A DNA stretch of 64,000 nt. It comes from Vibrio splendidus. GTDB lineage: Bacteria; Pseudomonadota; Gammaproteobacteria; Enterobacterales; Vibrionaceae. A program made the position numbers and the translations under genes. How positions within the stretch are numbered: the first letter of the stretch is position 1; each line of letters opens with the position of its first letter. Location of the stretch: the NCBI RefSeq assembly GCF_001557875.1, contig NZ_LNRF01000003.1:361921-425920 (forward strand), written 5' to 3'. Shown one piece after another: positions 29,361-42,004 of this stretch. The notes beneath the pieces are model-generated. The model had not been told where the DNA came from. It was given only the letters and a program-made list of their open reading frames with translations, and made no database searches.

Positions 29361-29373
29361 TTGCATTATGCAA
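29361..29373. promoter_or_regulatory. LuxO binding site between luxO and qrr1
   Basis: TTGCATTATGCAA fits the published LuxO site TTGCA-W3-TGCAA exactly and is part of a 15-bp palindrome. It lies about 65-77 bp before the qrr1 sigma-54 promoter, a suitable enhancer position. A TTGCATTT half-site lies at 29331. Confidence 0.85.
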
Positions 29374-29437
29374 ATTAGCCACAATATTTGTAGTGTGTTT
29401 TTTTACTTACTTCAAACAATCAATGTTTTATCTATAT

Positions 29438-29451
29438 GGCACGAACGATGC
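29438..29451 (+). promoter_or_regulatory. Sigma-54 promoter of qrr1
   Basis: TGGCACGAACGATGCA contains the -24 GG (29438-29439) and the -12 GC (29450-29451) separated by 10 bases. The predicted start is 12 bases downstream, at about 29463. Confidence 0.88.
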
Positions 29452-29462
29452 AGTAGTGTAAA

Positions 29463-29555
29463 TGACCTTCGGGTCACCTAGCCAACTGACGTTGTTAGTG
29501 AACTGAGTGTTCACAAACGTAAGCCAGTAGAACATTTACTACTGGCTGTTTTTTT
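29463..29555 (+). ncRNA. qrr1: Quorum regulatory RNA Qrr1
   Basis: Hfq-dependent sRNA that controls hapR/luxR-type and other quorum-sensing mRNAs. The RNA begins TGACCTTCGGGTCACCTAGC, a 5' hairpin found in Vibrio Qrr RNAs. It continues with the conserved core CCAACTGACGTTGTTAGTGA and TGTTCACAAACGTAAGCC. It ends in a terminator hairpin (AGCCAGTAG / CTACTGGCT, then a T-run). Its position divergent from luxO, with a LuxO site and sigma-54 promoter, is the hallmark of qrr1. Confidence 0.95.
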
Positions 29556-29614
29556 GTCTGAAACACTCTCAGTTTTTGTCTTGAGGGGATCAACTTCTTG
29601 AGTAAAACGCGAGA

Positions 29615-31645
29615 TTAGCTATTAGTAATAAATTGCTTTCTTAGCTGCTCAATTTCATCACGTTTCTGTGCCGCTAATTCAAATTCCAGGTTCTGAGCAT
29701 GCTGATACATCGCTGCTTCTAGCTTACTGATCTCTTTATCAAGCTGTTGCGGCGTAAGCACGGCATAACTTTCTGAAGACTCAGCCACTTTAGATAGTGG
29801 GACTTGCTTAGATTGACGCTGCTGTTTCGACTTGGTGATATCACCTAGCTCCATAATGTCTTTGATATTACGTTTCAGCGCTTGCGGCGTGATGCCTTGC
29901 TCTTGGTTGTAGGCCTGCTGTTTCTCACGACGACGATCTGTTTCATCAATCGCTTTTCTCATCGACTTAGTAATCGAGTCACCGTATAAGATCGCTTTAC
30001 CTTCAAGGTTACGCGCGGCACGACCAATGGTTTGAATCAGAGAGCGCTCAGAACGCAAGAAGCCCTCTTTGTCTGCATCAAGAATCGCCACCAGCGACAC
30101 TTCCGGCATATCCAAGCCTTCGCGAAGTAAGTTAATACCCACTAACACGTCGAACTCGCCCAAACGTAGGTCTCGAATGATCTCGACACGCTCAACGGTA
30201 TCAATATCCGAGTGCAAATAACGCACTTTAACGCCGTGCTCACTTAGATATTCGGTTAAATCTTCCGCCATTCTCTTAGTCAATGTTGTGACCAACACGC
30301 GTTCTTCTTTCACTGAACGGATTCTGATCTCAGACAGCAAGTCATCAACCTGAGTCGCGACGGGTCTTACTTCAATAATTGGATCTAACAGACCAGTAGG
30401 ACGCACCACTTGATCAGCAATCTCACCGTCTGATTTTTCGATTTCGTAATTGCCTGGTGTTGCCGACACAAAAATCGTTTGCGGGGCTATAGACTCAAAT
30501 TCTTCAAACTTCATTGGACGGTTATCCAATGCTGAAGGTAGCCTGAAACCAAACTCAACCAATGTTTCTTTACGAGAACGGTCACCTTTATACATCGCAC
30601 CGATTTGCGGCACAGTCACGTGTGACTCATCGATGATCAGCAGGCCATCGTCGGGCAGGTAGTCAAATAACGTTGGAGGCGCTTCCCCTTCCGCACGGCC
30701 ACTCAAGTATCGTGAATAGTTTTCGATACCAGAGCAAAAACCAAGCTCCGTCATCATCTCGATATCAAATTGAGTTCTCTGAGAAATACGTTGCTCTTCC
30801 AAAAGCTTGTTGTTGTCTTTTAAGTATTGAGCACGATCGCGCAGTTCATCCTTGATGTTCTCAATCGCCTCAAGGATTTTCTCTCTTGGCGTTACATAGT
30901 GAGTTTTCGGATAAACGGTAAAGCGCGGCAAATCTCTTTGCTTCACCGCACCAGTCAGGGGATCAAAAATACTGATGCAATCTACTTCGTCATCGAACAT
31001 TTCGATTCGAACTGCATCTTGGTCAGATTCAGCAGGAAAGATATCAATCACTTCACCACGAACACGGAACTGACCACGTTCAAACGCGACGTCGTTTCTC
31101 GAATATTGTAGCTCAGCCAAGCGGCGTAAGATGTCTCGCTGATCCATCACCTCGCCACGACTCAAATGAAGCATCATCTTCAAATAAGACTTAGGATCAC
31201 CAAGACCGTAGATAGCCGACACAGAAGCCACAATGATGGCGTCTTTTCGTTCTAATAAGGCTTTGGTTGCCGAAAGCCTCATTTGTTCGATATGAGCGTT
31301 CACAGACGCATCTTTCTCGATGAACGTGTCCGTGGTTGGAACGTAGGCTTCAGGTTGGTAGTAATCGTAGTAAGAAACGAAATACTCAACGGCATTGTTT
31401 GGAAAGAAAGATTTCATCTCACCGTAAAGTTGAGCCGCCAGTGTCTTGTTAGGCGCTAACAGAATCGCTGGTCTTTGAGATTGGGAAATGACGTTGGCAA
31501 GTGTAAAGGTTTTACCTGAGCCCGTTACCCCTAGTAGAGTTTGATGTGCCAAACCAGAATCTAATCCGTCTAGTAATTTGGTTATCGCTGTCGGCTGATC
31601 ACCGGACGGGCTGTAGTCCGATACCAAGTCAAAGAGTTTACTCAT
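29615..31645 (-). CDS. uvrB: UvrABC excision repair protein UvrB
   Basis: DNA damage-verifying helicase-like subunit of nucleotide excision repair. The 676-residue protein has Walker [11 protein letters not shown] near residue 40, the beta-hairpin region with [12 protein letters not shown], the DEAD-like DESHVT motif, helicase motif VI (QTIGRAARN), and the C-terminal UVR domain ([24 protein letters not shown]) that contacts UvrC. A LexA box sits just upstream of the ATG, as in E. coli. No clear terminator is seen before the convergent qrr1. Confidence 0.98.
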   Translation of the reverse strand: MSKLFDLVSDYSPSGDQPTAITKLLDGLDSGLAHQTLLGVTGSGKTFTLANVISQSQRPAILLAPNKTLAAQLYGEMKSFFPNNAVEYFVSYYDYYQPEAYVPTTDTFIEKDASVNAHIEQMRLSATKALLERKDAIIVASVSAIYGLGDPKSYLKMMLHLSRGEVMDQRDILRRLAELQYSRNDVAFERGQFRVRGEVIDIFPAESDQDAVRIEMFDDEVDCISIFDPLTGAVKQRDLPRFTVYPKTHYVTPREKILEAIENIKDELRDRAQYLKDNNKLLEEQRISQRTQFDIEMMTELGFCSGIENYSRYLSGRAEGEAPPTLFDYLPDDGLLIIDESHVTVPQIGAMYKGDRSRKETLVEFGFRLPSALDNRPMKFEEFESIAPQTIFVSATPGNYEIEKSDGEIADQVVRPTGLLDPIIEVRPVATQVDDLLSEIRIRSVKEERVLVTTLTKRMAEDLTEYLSEHGVKVRYLHSDIDTVERVEIIRDLRLGEFDVLVGINLLREGLDMPEVSLVAILDADKEGFLRSERSLIQTIGRAARNLEGKAILYGDSITKSMRKAIDETDRRREKQQAYNQEQGITPQALKRNIKDIMELGDITKSKQQRQSKQVPLSKVAESSESYAVLTPQQLDKEISKLEAAMYQHAQNLEFELAAQKRDEIEQLRKQFITNS

Positions 31646-31660
31646 AGGTCGCCATTTCCA

Positions 31661-31680
31661 TACTGTTTTTTTAATCAGGT
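31661..31680. promoter_or_regulatory. LexA (SOS) box upstream of uvrB
   Basis: TACTGTTTTTTTAATCAGGT has the CTG-N10-CAG core and closely resembles the known E. coli uvrB SOS box. It lies 16 bp upstream of the uvrB start, where LexA would block transcription. Confidence 0.8.
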
Positions 31681-32006
31681 CATTGTCACTCTAGGAGGAG
31701 TGTCGTTGCAACTATTATCTAGAGAATGCATCTTAAGATCAGATATCAGTTATAGCTTTTATTTTTAGAACTTGGTATTATCCGTGCCCCTGCAAGATCT
31801 CTTCAGCTAAATCACTCGATTTTTAATCCACTACTTTTCCCCAAAAAACCTAAAAATACCGCTTGTTTTACGGTTCGTTTTATAACCTACAAAAGTTATA
31901 CAATCGCGATGTTTTTCTATAAATTCTTTAAATACATTACGTTAGATAAGATTATTACATTTTTCGATTTATCCCAATTATTGTTGTTAAAGTTTCACAC
32001 ACATAC

Positions 32007-32029
32007 TTATCCACAATTTTGGTGGATAA
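32007..32029. promoter_or_regulatory. Pair of inverted DnaA boxes
   Basis: TTATCCACA (32007-32015) is a perfect DnaA box. GGTGGATAA (32021-32029) is an opposing copy with one mismatch, so the pair forms an inverted repeat. It lies about 360 bp upstream of uvrB and 100 bp upstream of the tRNA promoter. Function is not shown by the sequence. Confidence 0.45.
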
Positions 32030-32104
32030 CTAAAGCAAAGCTAAATCCAATAAGGCGTTCAAGAAAGTAAAGTTTTTTATCTTACTTTTTTCTGATATTT
32101 TTTA

Positions 32105-32133
32105 TTGACAGAAATCCGGACAATTATTAGAAT
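32105..32133 (+). promoter_or_regulatory. Sigma-70 promoter of tRNA-Asn
   Basis: A perfect -35 TTGACA, a 17-base spacer, and -10 TAGAAT are followed by a GC-rich discriminator (GCGTCGC) typical of stringently controlled stable RNA genes. Confidence 0.85.
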
Positions 32134-32153
32134 TCGCGTCGCTAACAAGCAAT

Positions 32154-32229
32154 TCCCCTTTAGTTCAGTTGGTAGAACGGCGGACTGTTAATCCGTATGT
32201 CGCAAGTTCAAGTCTTGCAAGGGGAGCCA
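32154..32229 (+). tRNA. tRNA-Asn (anticodon GTT)
   Basis: This 76-base cloverleaf has the acceptor TCCCCTT pairing with AAGGGGA and an encoded CCA end. The D-arm is AGTTCAGTTGGTAGAAC. The anticodon stem-loop CGGACTGTTAATCCG carries GTT, and the T-arm has GTTCAAG. A terminator follows. The galactoside cluster begins immediately beyond it. Confidence 0.97.
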
Positions 32230-32239
32230 AATTTAAAGA

Positions 32240-32266
32240 AGCCGCATCACTCGATGCGGCTTTTTG
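32240..32266 (+). terminator. Terminator of tRNA-Asn
   Basis: The stem GCCGCATC / GATGCGGC with loop ACTC is followed by five Ts. Confidence 0.85.
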
Positions 32267-32321
32267 CGTTTTAGTCGAAACAAAAGCTCTACAGACACAG
32301 CTTTGATTAACTAACATCCAT

Positions 32322-32348
32322 AAAAAACGCCTCACAAGGAGGCGTTTG
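32322..32348 (-). terminator. Terminator of the galactoside symporter gene
   Basis: On the minus strand, AAACGCCTC pairs with GAGGCGTTT around a 5-base loop, then a T-run follows. Confidence 0.8.
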
Positions 32349-32398
32349 GGCTTAGTGACAAACTGAATGTTATTCTAGATTAGACGTCGTTTTAGTGG

Positions 32399-33772
32399 TT
32401 ATGCTTCTGCTGTAACAACATTCGTCTGAGTCTCTTTACCCGCTTGGGCTTTATCAAACCCTTCATGCAGGTGGTAGTAGCGCTTATAAACAAGAGCACT
32501 TACCGTCATTAGAATCGCTGGTAAACCTACCATCATAAACTGCAGTCCCATGATAGTGCTGTCAGACTGCTCCACATTTGGTACGTAACCCACCACAGAC
32601 AATCCCATACCAACAATAAAACCACCAGCCGCGCCTGCAAACTTAACAAGCATCGTTTGAACAGAGAAGATAACACTCTCACTGCGACGACCTGTCTTGT
32701 GTTCACCGTAATCAACAACGTCAGCAAGCATTACGGTTTGCAGTGCGTTAGCGATACCCACACCAAACTTGATTGCAGCACCCGCGATGCCGATTAGAAT
32801 CGCGTTACCTGGAGCGATAAGGCCCATGATAAGTAGAGTGATACAAGACAGCACTGGGAAGCCACAAGCCATAACCCATAAATGCTTACGTGGTAACACT
32901 GATGCAATGCGAGGGAACAAGAAAACGCCTGCAACTTCGGCGATACCTGCCACCATCATATAAACAGGGAACAAATCAGCGTTACCTAGAGCGTAAGAGA
33001 AGTAGTAAATCGCAAAACCACCCACCAACAAGTTTGCTATTTGGAACGACAATACGGTACCAATTAGTGCTTTTAGTTGGTCATTTTTACCAATGATAAC
33101 CAGTACATCTTTGAAACTGAAACGTTCAGCAGGTTTAGCGTTCGCTGGTGCTGATTTTTCTTTTACATTACGAGCAATCAAGAATGCGCTCATCACGAAC
33201 AATACCGCAATCAACATAGCAACGTTGAAGAAGCCTTGTCCTTGGTCACCATCACCCAACTTACCAACAATGTGTAAACCGTAAGTACCCGTAATAAACC
33301 ACGCTAAGCTAGCAAACAGTCTCGGCCATACCACAAGCTTTTCACGCTCTTGACGAGAACTCGATAGCGCAGGAATCATAGACCAGTATGGAATATCCAT
33401 GATGGTGTAAGTAAGACCCCATAAGATATAAGCAGCAGCCGCATAAATGTATAACGTAGTACCTTCAAACATGTGCGTACTGAAAAGACCAACGAGCACT
33501 ACCGCATTTAATAGGGTACCAATAACAATCCAAGGTCGGAATTTACCAAACTTAGAGCGGGTGTTATCAACAATCACCCCCATCATTGGATCGGTTACCG
33601 CATCGACGATACGAGCGGCTAAAAAGATGGTACCCACGAACGCCGCTGAAAGCCCAGCAACGTCCGTAAAATAGAACATCAGGAAGATGTAGATTGGAGC
33701 ACAGGCAAAGTCTTTACCTAAAGCCCCAAGTCCATACGATAATTTGGTTTGTAGAGTAATTTGATCAGACAT
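32399..33772 (-). CDS. GPH-family sugar:cation symporter (MelB-like), probable galactoside importer
   Basis: Glycoside-pentoside-hexuronide family transporter of 457 residues with about 12 membrane helices. Family features include LSYGLGALGKDFACAPIYIF at the start, ARIVDAVTDPMMGVIVDNTRSKFGKFRPWI in the first cytoplasmic loop, and DVVDYGEHKTGRRSESVIFS near residue 350. Its place beside alpha- and beta-galactosidases and a GalR-type operator points to galactosides such as melibiose, lactose or raffinose-type sugars. The coupling ion and exact sugar cannot be read from the sequence. It has its own promoter and terminator. Confidence 0.85.
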   Translation of the reverse strand: MSDQITLQTKLSYGLGALGKDFACAPIYIFLMFYFTDVAGLSAAFVGTIFLAARIVDAVTDPMMGVIVDNTRSKFGKFRPWIVIGTLLNAVVLVGLFSTHMFEGTTLYIYAAAAYILWGLTYTIMDIPYWSMIPALSSSRQEREKLVVWPRLFASLAWFITGTYGLHIVGKLGDGDQGQGFFNVAMLIAVLFVMSAFLIARNVKEKSAPANAKPAERFSFKDVLVIIGKNDQLKALIGTVLSFQIANLLVGGFAIYYFSYALGNADLFPVYMMVAGIAEVAGVFLFPRIASVLPRKHLWVMACGFPVLSCITLLIMGLIAPGNAILIGIAGAAIKFGVGIANALQTVMLADVVDYGEHKTGRRSESVIFSVQTMLVKFAGAAGGFIVGMGLSVVGYVPNVEQSDSTIMGLQFMMVGLPAILMTVSALVYKRYYHLHEGFDKAQAGKETQTNVVTAEA

Positions 33773-34189
33773 AGTATTTCCTTCAGGCGCGTAACTTCAT
33801 CTCCTAACAGACGTTGAAACGCTTACCTTTTATTTATAATAATTTATCCACTCAAGTTCTGTTTTAGAGCCACTCTGTGGTCGCTTCTTAAAACACTCAA
33901 GTATCAAGTCCGACGCTAATGTAACCATTCCAACGAACAGATACTGTGATCAACAACCGCTCAATGGAAACGTTTTCAGTCAAATCTTTAAAGTGAGAGA
34001 TCGAACAATAAAACACTCGAATTGATAGAGAATATCGCTAATTAAAGTGATCAAAACAGTTCGTAGTGTGAAGTGGCGCATGAGAACGATTACATAATTG
34101 CAGTATCACGGTGGGAATACCTACAGCTCTCCAATCTATTAGGGCACATCAAATTGATTAAATAATTCATGACAGCTTATTAAAGGCAA
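33773..34189. promoter_or_regulatory. Symporter promoter region with a GalR-type operator
   Basis: This AT-rich, non-coding gap lies upstream of the minus-strand symporter gene. It contains the operator at 33963-33978. A CTGTGATCAA stretch at about 33945-33954 could be half of a CRP site. I see nothing else. Confidence 0.5.
33963..33978. promoter_or_regulatory. GalR/LacI-type operator, copy 1 (symporter)
   Basis: AATGGAAACGTTTTCA matches the GalR pattern TGNAANCGNTTNCA. It is identical to the copies at 36445 and 37123. Confidence 0.8.
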
Positions 34190-34221
34190 TAAAAAACCGC
34201 GTAATTTCACCTACGCGGTTC
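34190..34221 (-). terminator. Terminator of the alpha-galactosidase gene
   Basis: On the minus strand, AACCGCGTA pairs with TACGCGGTT and is followed by TTTT. It separates this gene from the symporter. Confidence 0.85.
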
Positions 34222-34247
34222 GTCAAATATAAGGCCTATGCTAAAAC

Positions 34248-36365
34248 TTACTCGATACGTTCAAACTTAATCAGCATCGCTGTTTCTGCATCGAGTATTG
34301 GCATCGTCAGCCCCACCTCGGCACACCAAGCACCCGATAATTCACAACCAGACTCTGTCCATGGCGGTTGATAATTCACAATATCATCGTAATTTGACGG
34401 TTTATCAATCACAGATACCTTGTATAGGCTTTGTGGATCTAGCCCAGGTATGCGCAAATGACCACTCAACGAATTGGTTGGCATCGCCAACTGTGCAACC
34501 ATCACCACAGCTTCTGACACATCTTCGGAAACTACCGCATGGATTTGATGAGCACTATCGTCCGTTGGAACTCGCCAAGTCCTACCGCTATGCAGTAAAG
34601 GACGCAGCATCTTATGTAGCTTAATGTAGTGTTCAAAGCCCTGCTTCTCTTCTTGAACTTCTTTCACAGGGTCTAATTCAATCCCCATATGACCAAACAG
34701 TGCTGTTAGGCCACGAAACTCAATACTATGACGACGACGTGTGCTGTGACAGTGGCTCGCGCCAATATGACTTCCCATCACCTCAGGAGGGAAGAAGTAA
34801 CTCATCCCGCGCTGAATCGTTTGTCTTTCTAAGGCATCGTTATTATCTGAAGCCCAAAAACGTTGCGTACGCTTAAGAACCTCAAAATCGATACGACCAC
34901 CACCAGCCGCACACGATTCAATATCAACCATAGGGTGCTTCTCTCGGACTTTATCGACCAACTCATAATAACGAGCGGTTTGTTGATGAGCCGCAGCCCT
35001 GCCTAGATGCGCAGGTTGTACAACCTCTCGGTTCATATCCCACTTAATGTAAGCAATGTTGAACTTACTTAAGAAGTGATCGAGGCGCTCAAACAGAAAG
35101 TCGAACGCTTGTTGATTCTGAAGATCGATAACATATTGATTGCGACCCGTTGGTTGGTCATAGCCGTCTATGGCGAGCAACCATTCTGGATGGGCTCGGT
35201 ATAAGTCAGAATCCTTATTGATCATCTCAGGTTCGAACCACAATCCAAACTCCATACCCAACTGATTAACGTGTTCAACTATCGGCTCTAAACCATTTGG
35301 GTATTTTTCTTCATCTAAGAACCAATCCCCAAGTGCAGCCTTGTCTCCGCAGCGCCCTTTAAACCAGCCATCATCAATGATAAAGCGCTCTACTCCCATA
35401 TCCGCGGCTTGGCTAGCCATCGACATAATATAATCAGGATCATGGTCAAAATAGATGCCTTCCCATGTATTAAGATGGATAGGTCGAGGCTTTTGTACGA
35501 AAGACTCCGGCAAGATGGAACCTCGCACATGGGAGTGGAACTGGTGGCTCATTCCATTTAAGCCTTCCGAACTGAAACTGGCATACAACCAAGGTGTCGT
35601 TAAGCTTTCACCTTCATCCAATGCAATCTCGCCCGGTAGATAAATAACTTCCGCTTGCACGTAGCGACGACCGTCTGCTTTTACATCCGCGCGCAATCTA
35701 TGGTTACCACTCCAAGCGAAGTGGATGCCCCACACATCACCTGCCATTTCATTGAAGTTAGCGGTACCGACAACCATCGCTGGATAATGTTCATGAGATG
35801 TTCGTCCGCGACGATTCTCTTGTTGATAGCCCCCTTGCTGTAAGGGTTGACGCACCGTTTGGAACTCATGTACCCAGCGGCCGTAGTACGTCATCAACTC
35901 ATTAGCTCTTGTTGGTAATGGCAAAGTATTGGCTAGACGGCTCACCTGATAAAGGCCGGCTTTAACGTTGGTTAAGGTGTGACGAGATTTCACAACATCA
36001 TGTTTATCAAGGCATAACTCGGTTGTTAAACGTAAGCCTGCACGTACATCTTCACTCTCAATGAGTAGGCTAGATGATGTTTGTTGAATATCCGTAATAG
36101 AGAAAACAGGCGCCCAGTCCAACCCATCTCGGTGTCCTTCTAATGCCGGACTGCTGAATACACCGCGTCCGAGCTCTGGGCTCAGCGACATAGCGACATC
36201 ATTATCAAGGCGGCCGTAAGGAACTGGCCTTTGAAGAGAAACACGAAAGTTCGCTAGATCGCCACGAACTGGAACTCCCCAATGCAGAATTTCGGCGAAA
36301 TCACCAAGTTCAACGATCAGTTGCGAGTCTTTACCCGTAATTTCCACTAGGGATTTATTCGTCAT
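34248..36365 (-). CDS. Alpha-galactosidase, GH36 family
   Basis: Hydrolyses terminal alpha-galactosides such as melibiose and raffinose. The 705-residue length is usual for bacterial GH36. It has an N-terminal beta-sandwich at residues 1-300, then a TIM barrel with FIIDDGWFKGR. The predicted nucleophile is Asp443 in AYIKWDMNREV and the acid/base is Asp507 in WASDNNDALERQ. It differs from the NAD-dependent GH4 MelA of E. coli. No signal peptide is present, so it acts in the cytoplasm after import. It is divergent from lacZ, has a GalR operator 80 bp upstream of its ATG, and is monocistronic. Confidence 0.95.
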   Translation of the reverse strand: MTNKSLVEITGKDSQLIVELGDFAEILHWGVPVRGDLANFRVSLQRPVPYGRLDNDVAMSLSPELGRGVFSSPALEGHRDGLDWAPVFSITDIQQTSSSLLIESEDVRAGLRLTTELCLDKHDVVKSRHTLTNVKAGLYQVSRLANTLPLPTRANELMTYYGRWVHEFQTVRQPLQQGGYQQENRRGRTSHEHYPAMVVGTANFNEMAGDVWGIHFAWSGNHRLRADVKADGRRYVQAEVIYLPGEIALDEGESLTTPWLYASFSSEGLNGMSHQFHSHVRGSILPESFVQKPRPIHLNTWEGIYFDHDPDYIMSMASQAADMGVERFIIDDGWFKGRCGDKAALGDWFLDEEKYPNGLEPIVEHVNQLGMEFGLWFEPEMINKDSDLYRAHPEWLLAIDGYDQPTGRNQYVIDLQNQQAFDFLFERLDHFLSKFNIAYIKWDMNREVVQPAHLGRAAAHQQTARYYELVDKVREKHPMVDIESCAAGGGRIDFEVLKRTQRFWASDNNDALERQTIQRGMSYFFPPEVMGSHIGASHCHSTRRRHSIEFRGLTALFGHMGIELDPVKEVQEEKQGFEHYIKLHKMLRPLLHSGRTWRVPTDDSAHQIHAVVSEDVSEAVVMVAQLAMPTNSLSGHLRIPGLDPQSLYKVSVIDKPSNYDDIVNYQPPWTESGCELSGAWCAEVGLTMPILDAETAMLIKFERIE

Positions 36366-36444
36366 TTTATTTAACCTTAACGCGTTTAATTACCCCGTAT
36401 CATAATTATTGAGCTGAGAGTTTCTGTGATCAAACCCAAAATCA

Positions 36445-36460
36445 TGAAAACGTTTCCATT
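36445..36460. promoter_or_regulatory. GalR/LacI-type operator, copy 2 (alpha-galactosidase)
   Basis: TGAAAACGTTTCCATT is the exact reverse complement of copy 1. It shares 20 identical bases with copy 3 in the same orientation. It lies 80 bp upstream of the alpha-galactosidase ATG. Confidence 0.8.
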
Positions 36461-36717
36461 AAATATTTTAAGATTAATAGAGTCAAATAATACTCCCCAA
36501 TTCAAAGATTTATGCCAGGCACCATCTCAACTCATATCAACCTGTGCCCAAAGAATATGGATATTCCACATTAAATAAAGCGCTATAACGTTAAAATAAA
36601 CAGGAGCTCAAAAACAACTAAACCCTTAAAACTCATTGCGTTATGGTAGAACTACCATTTGAAAATTAGCTCAAACACATTTCCTCTTGAACTCACTACA
36701 CCACACTCGTATTCTTA

Positions 36718-36876
36718 ACCTTTAGAGTACAACTATGAAGTGTCTCCCTGGGTCCTAACTTTTACATTCCAGCTTGACGGTATAGAACGCAATGCTTGTA
36801 GCCTAGCTTCGACATTGAATTTGATACTTGCTTCCTTGTCTCACATGCCCAGTTATCATTGACTGGGCTGCTTTTC
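36718..36876 (+). ncRNA. Possible small RNA between galA and lacZ
   Basis: A candidate promoter (TTGAAC, 17-base spacer, TATTCT at 36687-36715) lies upstream of about 150 bp with no ORF. The stretch ends in GCCCAGT/ACTGGGC (36847-36868), followed by TGCTTTT. The hairpin resembles an intrinsic terminator, but the T-run is short. No known RNA family was recognised. It could also be a relic of a lost gene. Confidence 0.25.
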
Positions 36877-37122
36877 CCCGCAAAAATAGCCCCAATCCCT
36901 TGCTAACTCTAGCCTTACATCACCATTACCTACATTAGAGCACAACGAGCAACGTCAACTCTAGCGCACGATCTCCCCCTCAACACCTCTGAAATAGAAA
37001 ACGATTCCACTAAAAACCCACAAAAACCTCTATAAAACCGCCACTACAAGCTCAATAACCAGATCAAAATCACACAAAATAATCACAAACCCATCAATAG
37101 CGTAAAAATGCCAACCTCATCA

Positions 37123-37138
37123 TGAAAACGTTTCCATT
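37123..37138. promoter_or_regulatory. GalR/LacI-type operator, copy 3 (lacZ)
   Basis: TGAAAACGTTTCCATT is identical to copy 2 and lies 175 bp upstream of the lacZ ATG. Confidence 0.8.
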
Positions 37139-37264
37139 GTTTATTTACACTCTCACTCGAGTTAGGACTCAAACAGAAAAATATACACCGGTAAAAAATA
37201 GAGACACTTCATAAAGCCAGACACTAGCAACAATATTAGGTGTCACTGCAAAAAAAACCGATGA

Positions 37265-40414
<3,150 letters not shown>

Positions 40415-40525
40415 GTAGATTCAGGCCAAGCGCCTTACTCTAAAGCCACTTGGTGCCCTATTACTTTGGGTTACCTGTGATTGCCTTACCTAACTCGACA
40501 ACAGTTCACACGCCAATGTGACTCA

Positions 40526-40565
40526 AAAGCCAAGCTCAAATCTAGAGCTTGGCTTTTCATTTTTA
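40526..40565 (+). terminator. Terminator of lacZ
   Basis: AAAAGCCAAGCTC pairs with GAGCTTGGCTTTT across an AT loop, then more Ts follow. Confidence 0.85.
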
Positions 40566-40699
40566 AACTGTCGAACACCCCTAAATAACCCTCAAACCCC
40601 ATCATATTTAGCGTTTAGTGTTTGAATTGCCTAAGTATCCGTTGTTAAATGTCCAACCATCATAATCACACAGCGTTAAATTTAGAATAAGAGAGCGGA

Positions 40700-41704
40700 A
40701 TGGCTACCATTAAAGATGTTGCGAAAGAAGCAGGCGTGTCAATTGCGACCACCTCTCGAGTGATCAACAATGCGCCTCACACCAGTGAAACCGCCATTAC
40801 GGCAGTAAAAGCGGCAATGGAGAAGCTTGGCTATCGCCCAAATGCCAACGCTCGAGCACTGGTCAGCAAGTCTTCAAACGCGATTGGTGTGCTGGTTAAT
40901 GATGTTTCTGCCCCTTTCTTTGGTTCGATGATCAAAGCCATTGATACCGTGGCAAGTGAACAAGAAAAACAATTGCTGATTGGCAGTGGGTATCATGACG
41001 CGACTAAAGAGCGCAATGCGATTAACTTGCTGATCAACAGCCGCTGCGAATCTCTCGTGGTTCATAGCAAAGGCATTAGCGACGAAGAATTGGTTAAGCT
41101 AGCGAATGAAGTGCCCGGCTTGGTTCTCATCAACCGAATTGTTCCCGATATCGAAAGCCGTTGTATTGCTCTCGACAACCGCCGCGGTTCTTACATCGCG
41201 ACGGAATATTTAATCAAAAACGGTCACAAGCACATCGGTTACATCTGCTCGAGTCACAATATTGAAGATGCTCATGATCGCTTAGCGGGTTATTTAGACG
41301 CACTGAAAGACAACGGTATTGAGCCTAGTGACGAATACATAGAATACGGCGAGCCTGACGAGTTAGGTGGTGAACAAGCCATGGTTAACCTAATGGCAAA
41401 AAACACAGATATCACTGCCATTGCCACGTATAACGACTACATGGCAGCAGGCTGTTTGGCGTTATTACAAGAAAATGGCGTTCGTATTCCAGAAGATATG
41501 TCAGTTATTGGGTTTGATGATGGCCACATTGCTCGCTTCATCTACCCTAGATTGACGACCATTCGTTACCCAATTCAAGTCATGGCAAATCAAGCGGTTA
41601 AGTTATCTCTTCAACTCGCAAGCGATGAACCGAAGGAACAATCAGAACATAAGTTGTTTATGCCAATACTGGTGCGTAGAGCTTCGGTCCGAAACATTAG
41701 TTGA
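40700..41704 (+). CDS. galR: LacI-family repressor, GalR-like
   Basis: The 334-residue protein has an N-terminal LacI HTH (MATIKDVAKEAGVSIATTSR, then VINN) and hinge (RPNANARALVSKSS), followed by a periplasmic-binding-protein-like sensor domain. The sensor domain follows E. coli GalR closely in order and spacing (DVSAPFFGSMIKAID, LINRIVPDIESRCIALDNRRGSYIAT, GEPDELGGEQAM, RLTTIRYPIQVMA). D-galactose is therefore the probable inducer. The three identical operators at the symporter, alpha-galactosidase and lacZ genes fit its expected site. I see no such operator upstream of galR itself, so autoregulation through that site is not predicted. Confidence 0.9.
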   Translation: MATIKDVAKEAGVSIATTSRVINNAPHTSETAITAVKAAMEKLGYRPNANARALVSKSSNAIGVLVNDVSAPFFGSMIKAIDTVASEQEKQLLIGSGYHDATKERNAINLLINSRCESLVVHSKGISDEELVKLANEVPGLVLINRIVPDIESRCIALDNRRGSYIATEYLIKNGHKHIGYICSSHNIEDAHDRLAGYLDALKDNGIEPSDEYIEYGEPDELGGEQAMVNLMAKNTDITAIATYNDYMAAGCLALLQENGVRIPEDMSVIGFDDGHIARFIYPRLTTIRYPIQVMANQAVKLSLQLASDEPKEQSEHKLFMPILVRRASVRNIS

Positions 41705-41795
41705 TAATACTCGGGGCACTAAAAGCGTAACTTCATAAAACGAACAGTTACTAGGGCTTAGTGTTTTCGATTCCTGACATTTTTTACAACAAAGA

Positions 41796-41845
41796 AAATA
41801 GGATTGATTAGATGAGTTATCATTGAGTTAATCTTATTTTTCATT
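41796..41845 (+). terminator. Possible terminator of galR
   Basis: AAAATAGGATTGA can pair with TTAATCTTATTTT (two G-U pairs) around a 20-base loop, then Ts follow. The stem is AT-rich, so the call is tentative. Confidence 0.4.
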
Positions 41846-42004
41846 CCCAGCAAATACCCACCTATACTTAACCTGATCTATCTTAATCAAACGGTTACCC
41901 GTTGATTTTTTCACCAAGTGTCTAAATCCCTAGTGATCCTTGGTTGTTATTAGGTGAGCAAAGCAGGATAATATCGGGATCGGAATCTCAAGAATTAATC
42001 CATT

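Noticed and set aside
36424..36434. CRP site suggested by CTGTGATCAA near the galA and symporter operators
   Set aside because: Each site has only one recognisable half, and the opposing half does not match TCACA/TGTGA well. CRP control is plausible for sugar genes but is not supported enough to list as a feature.
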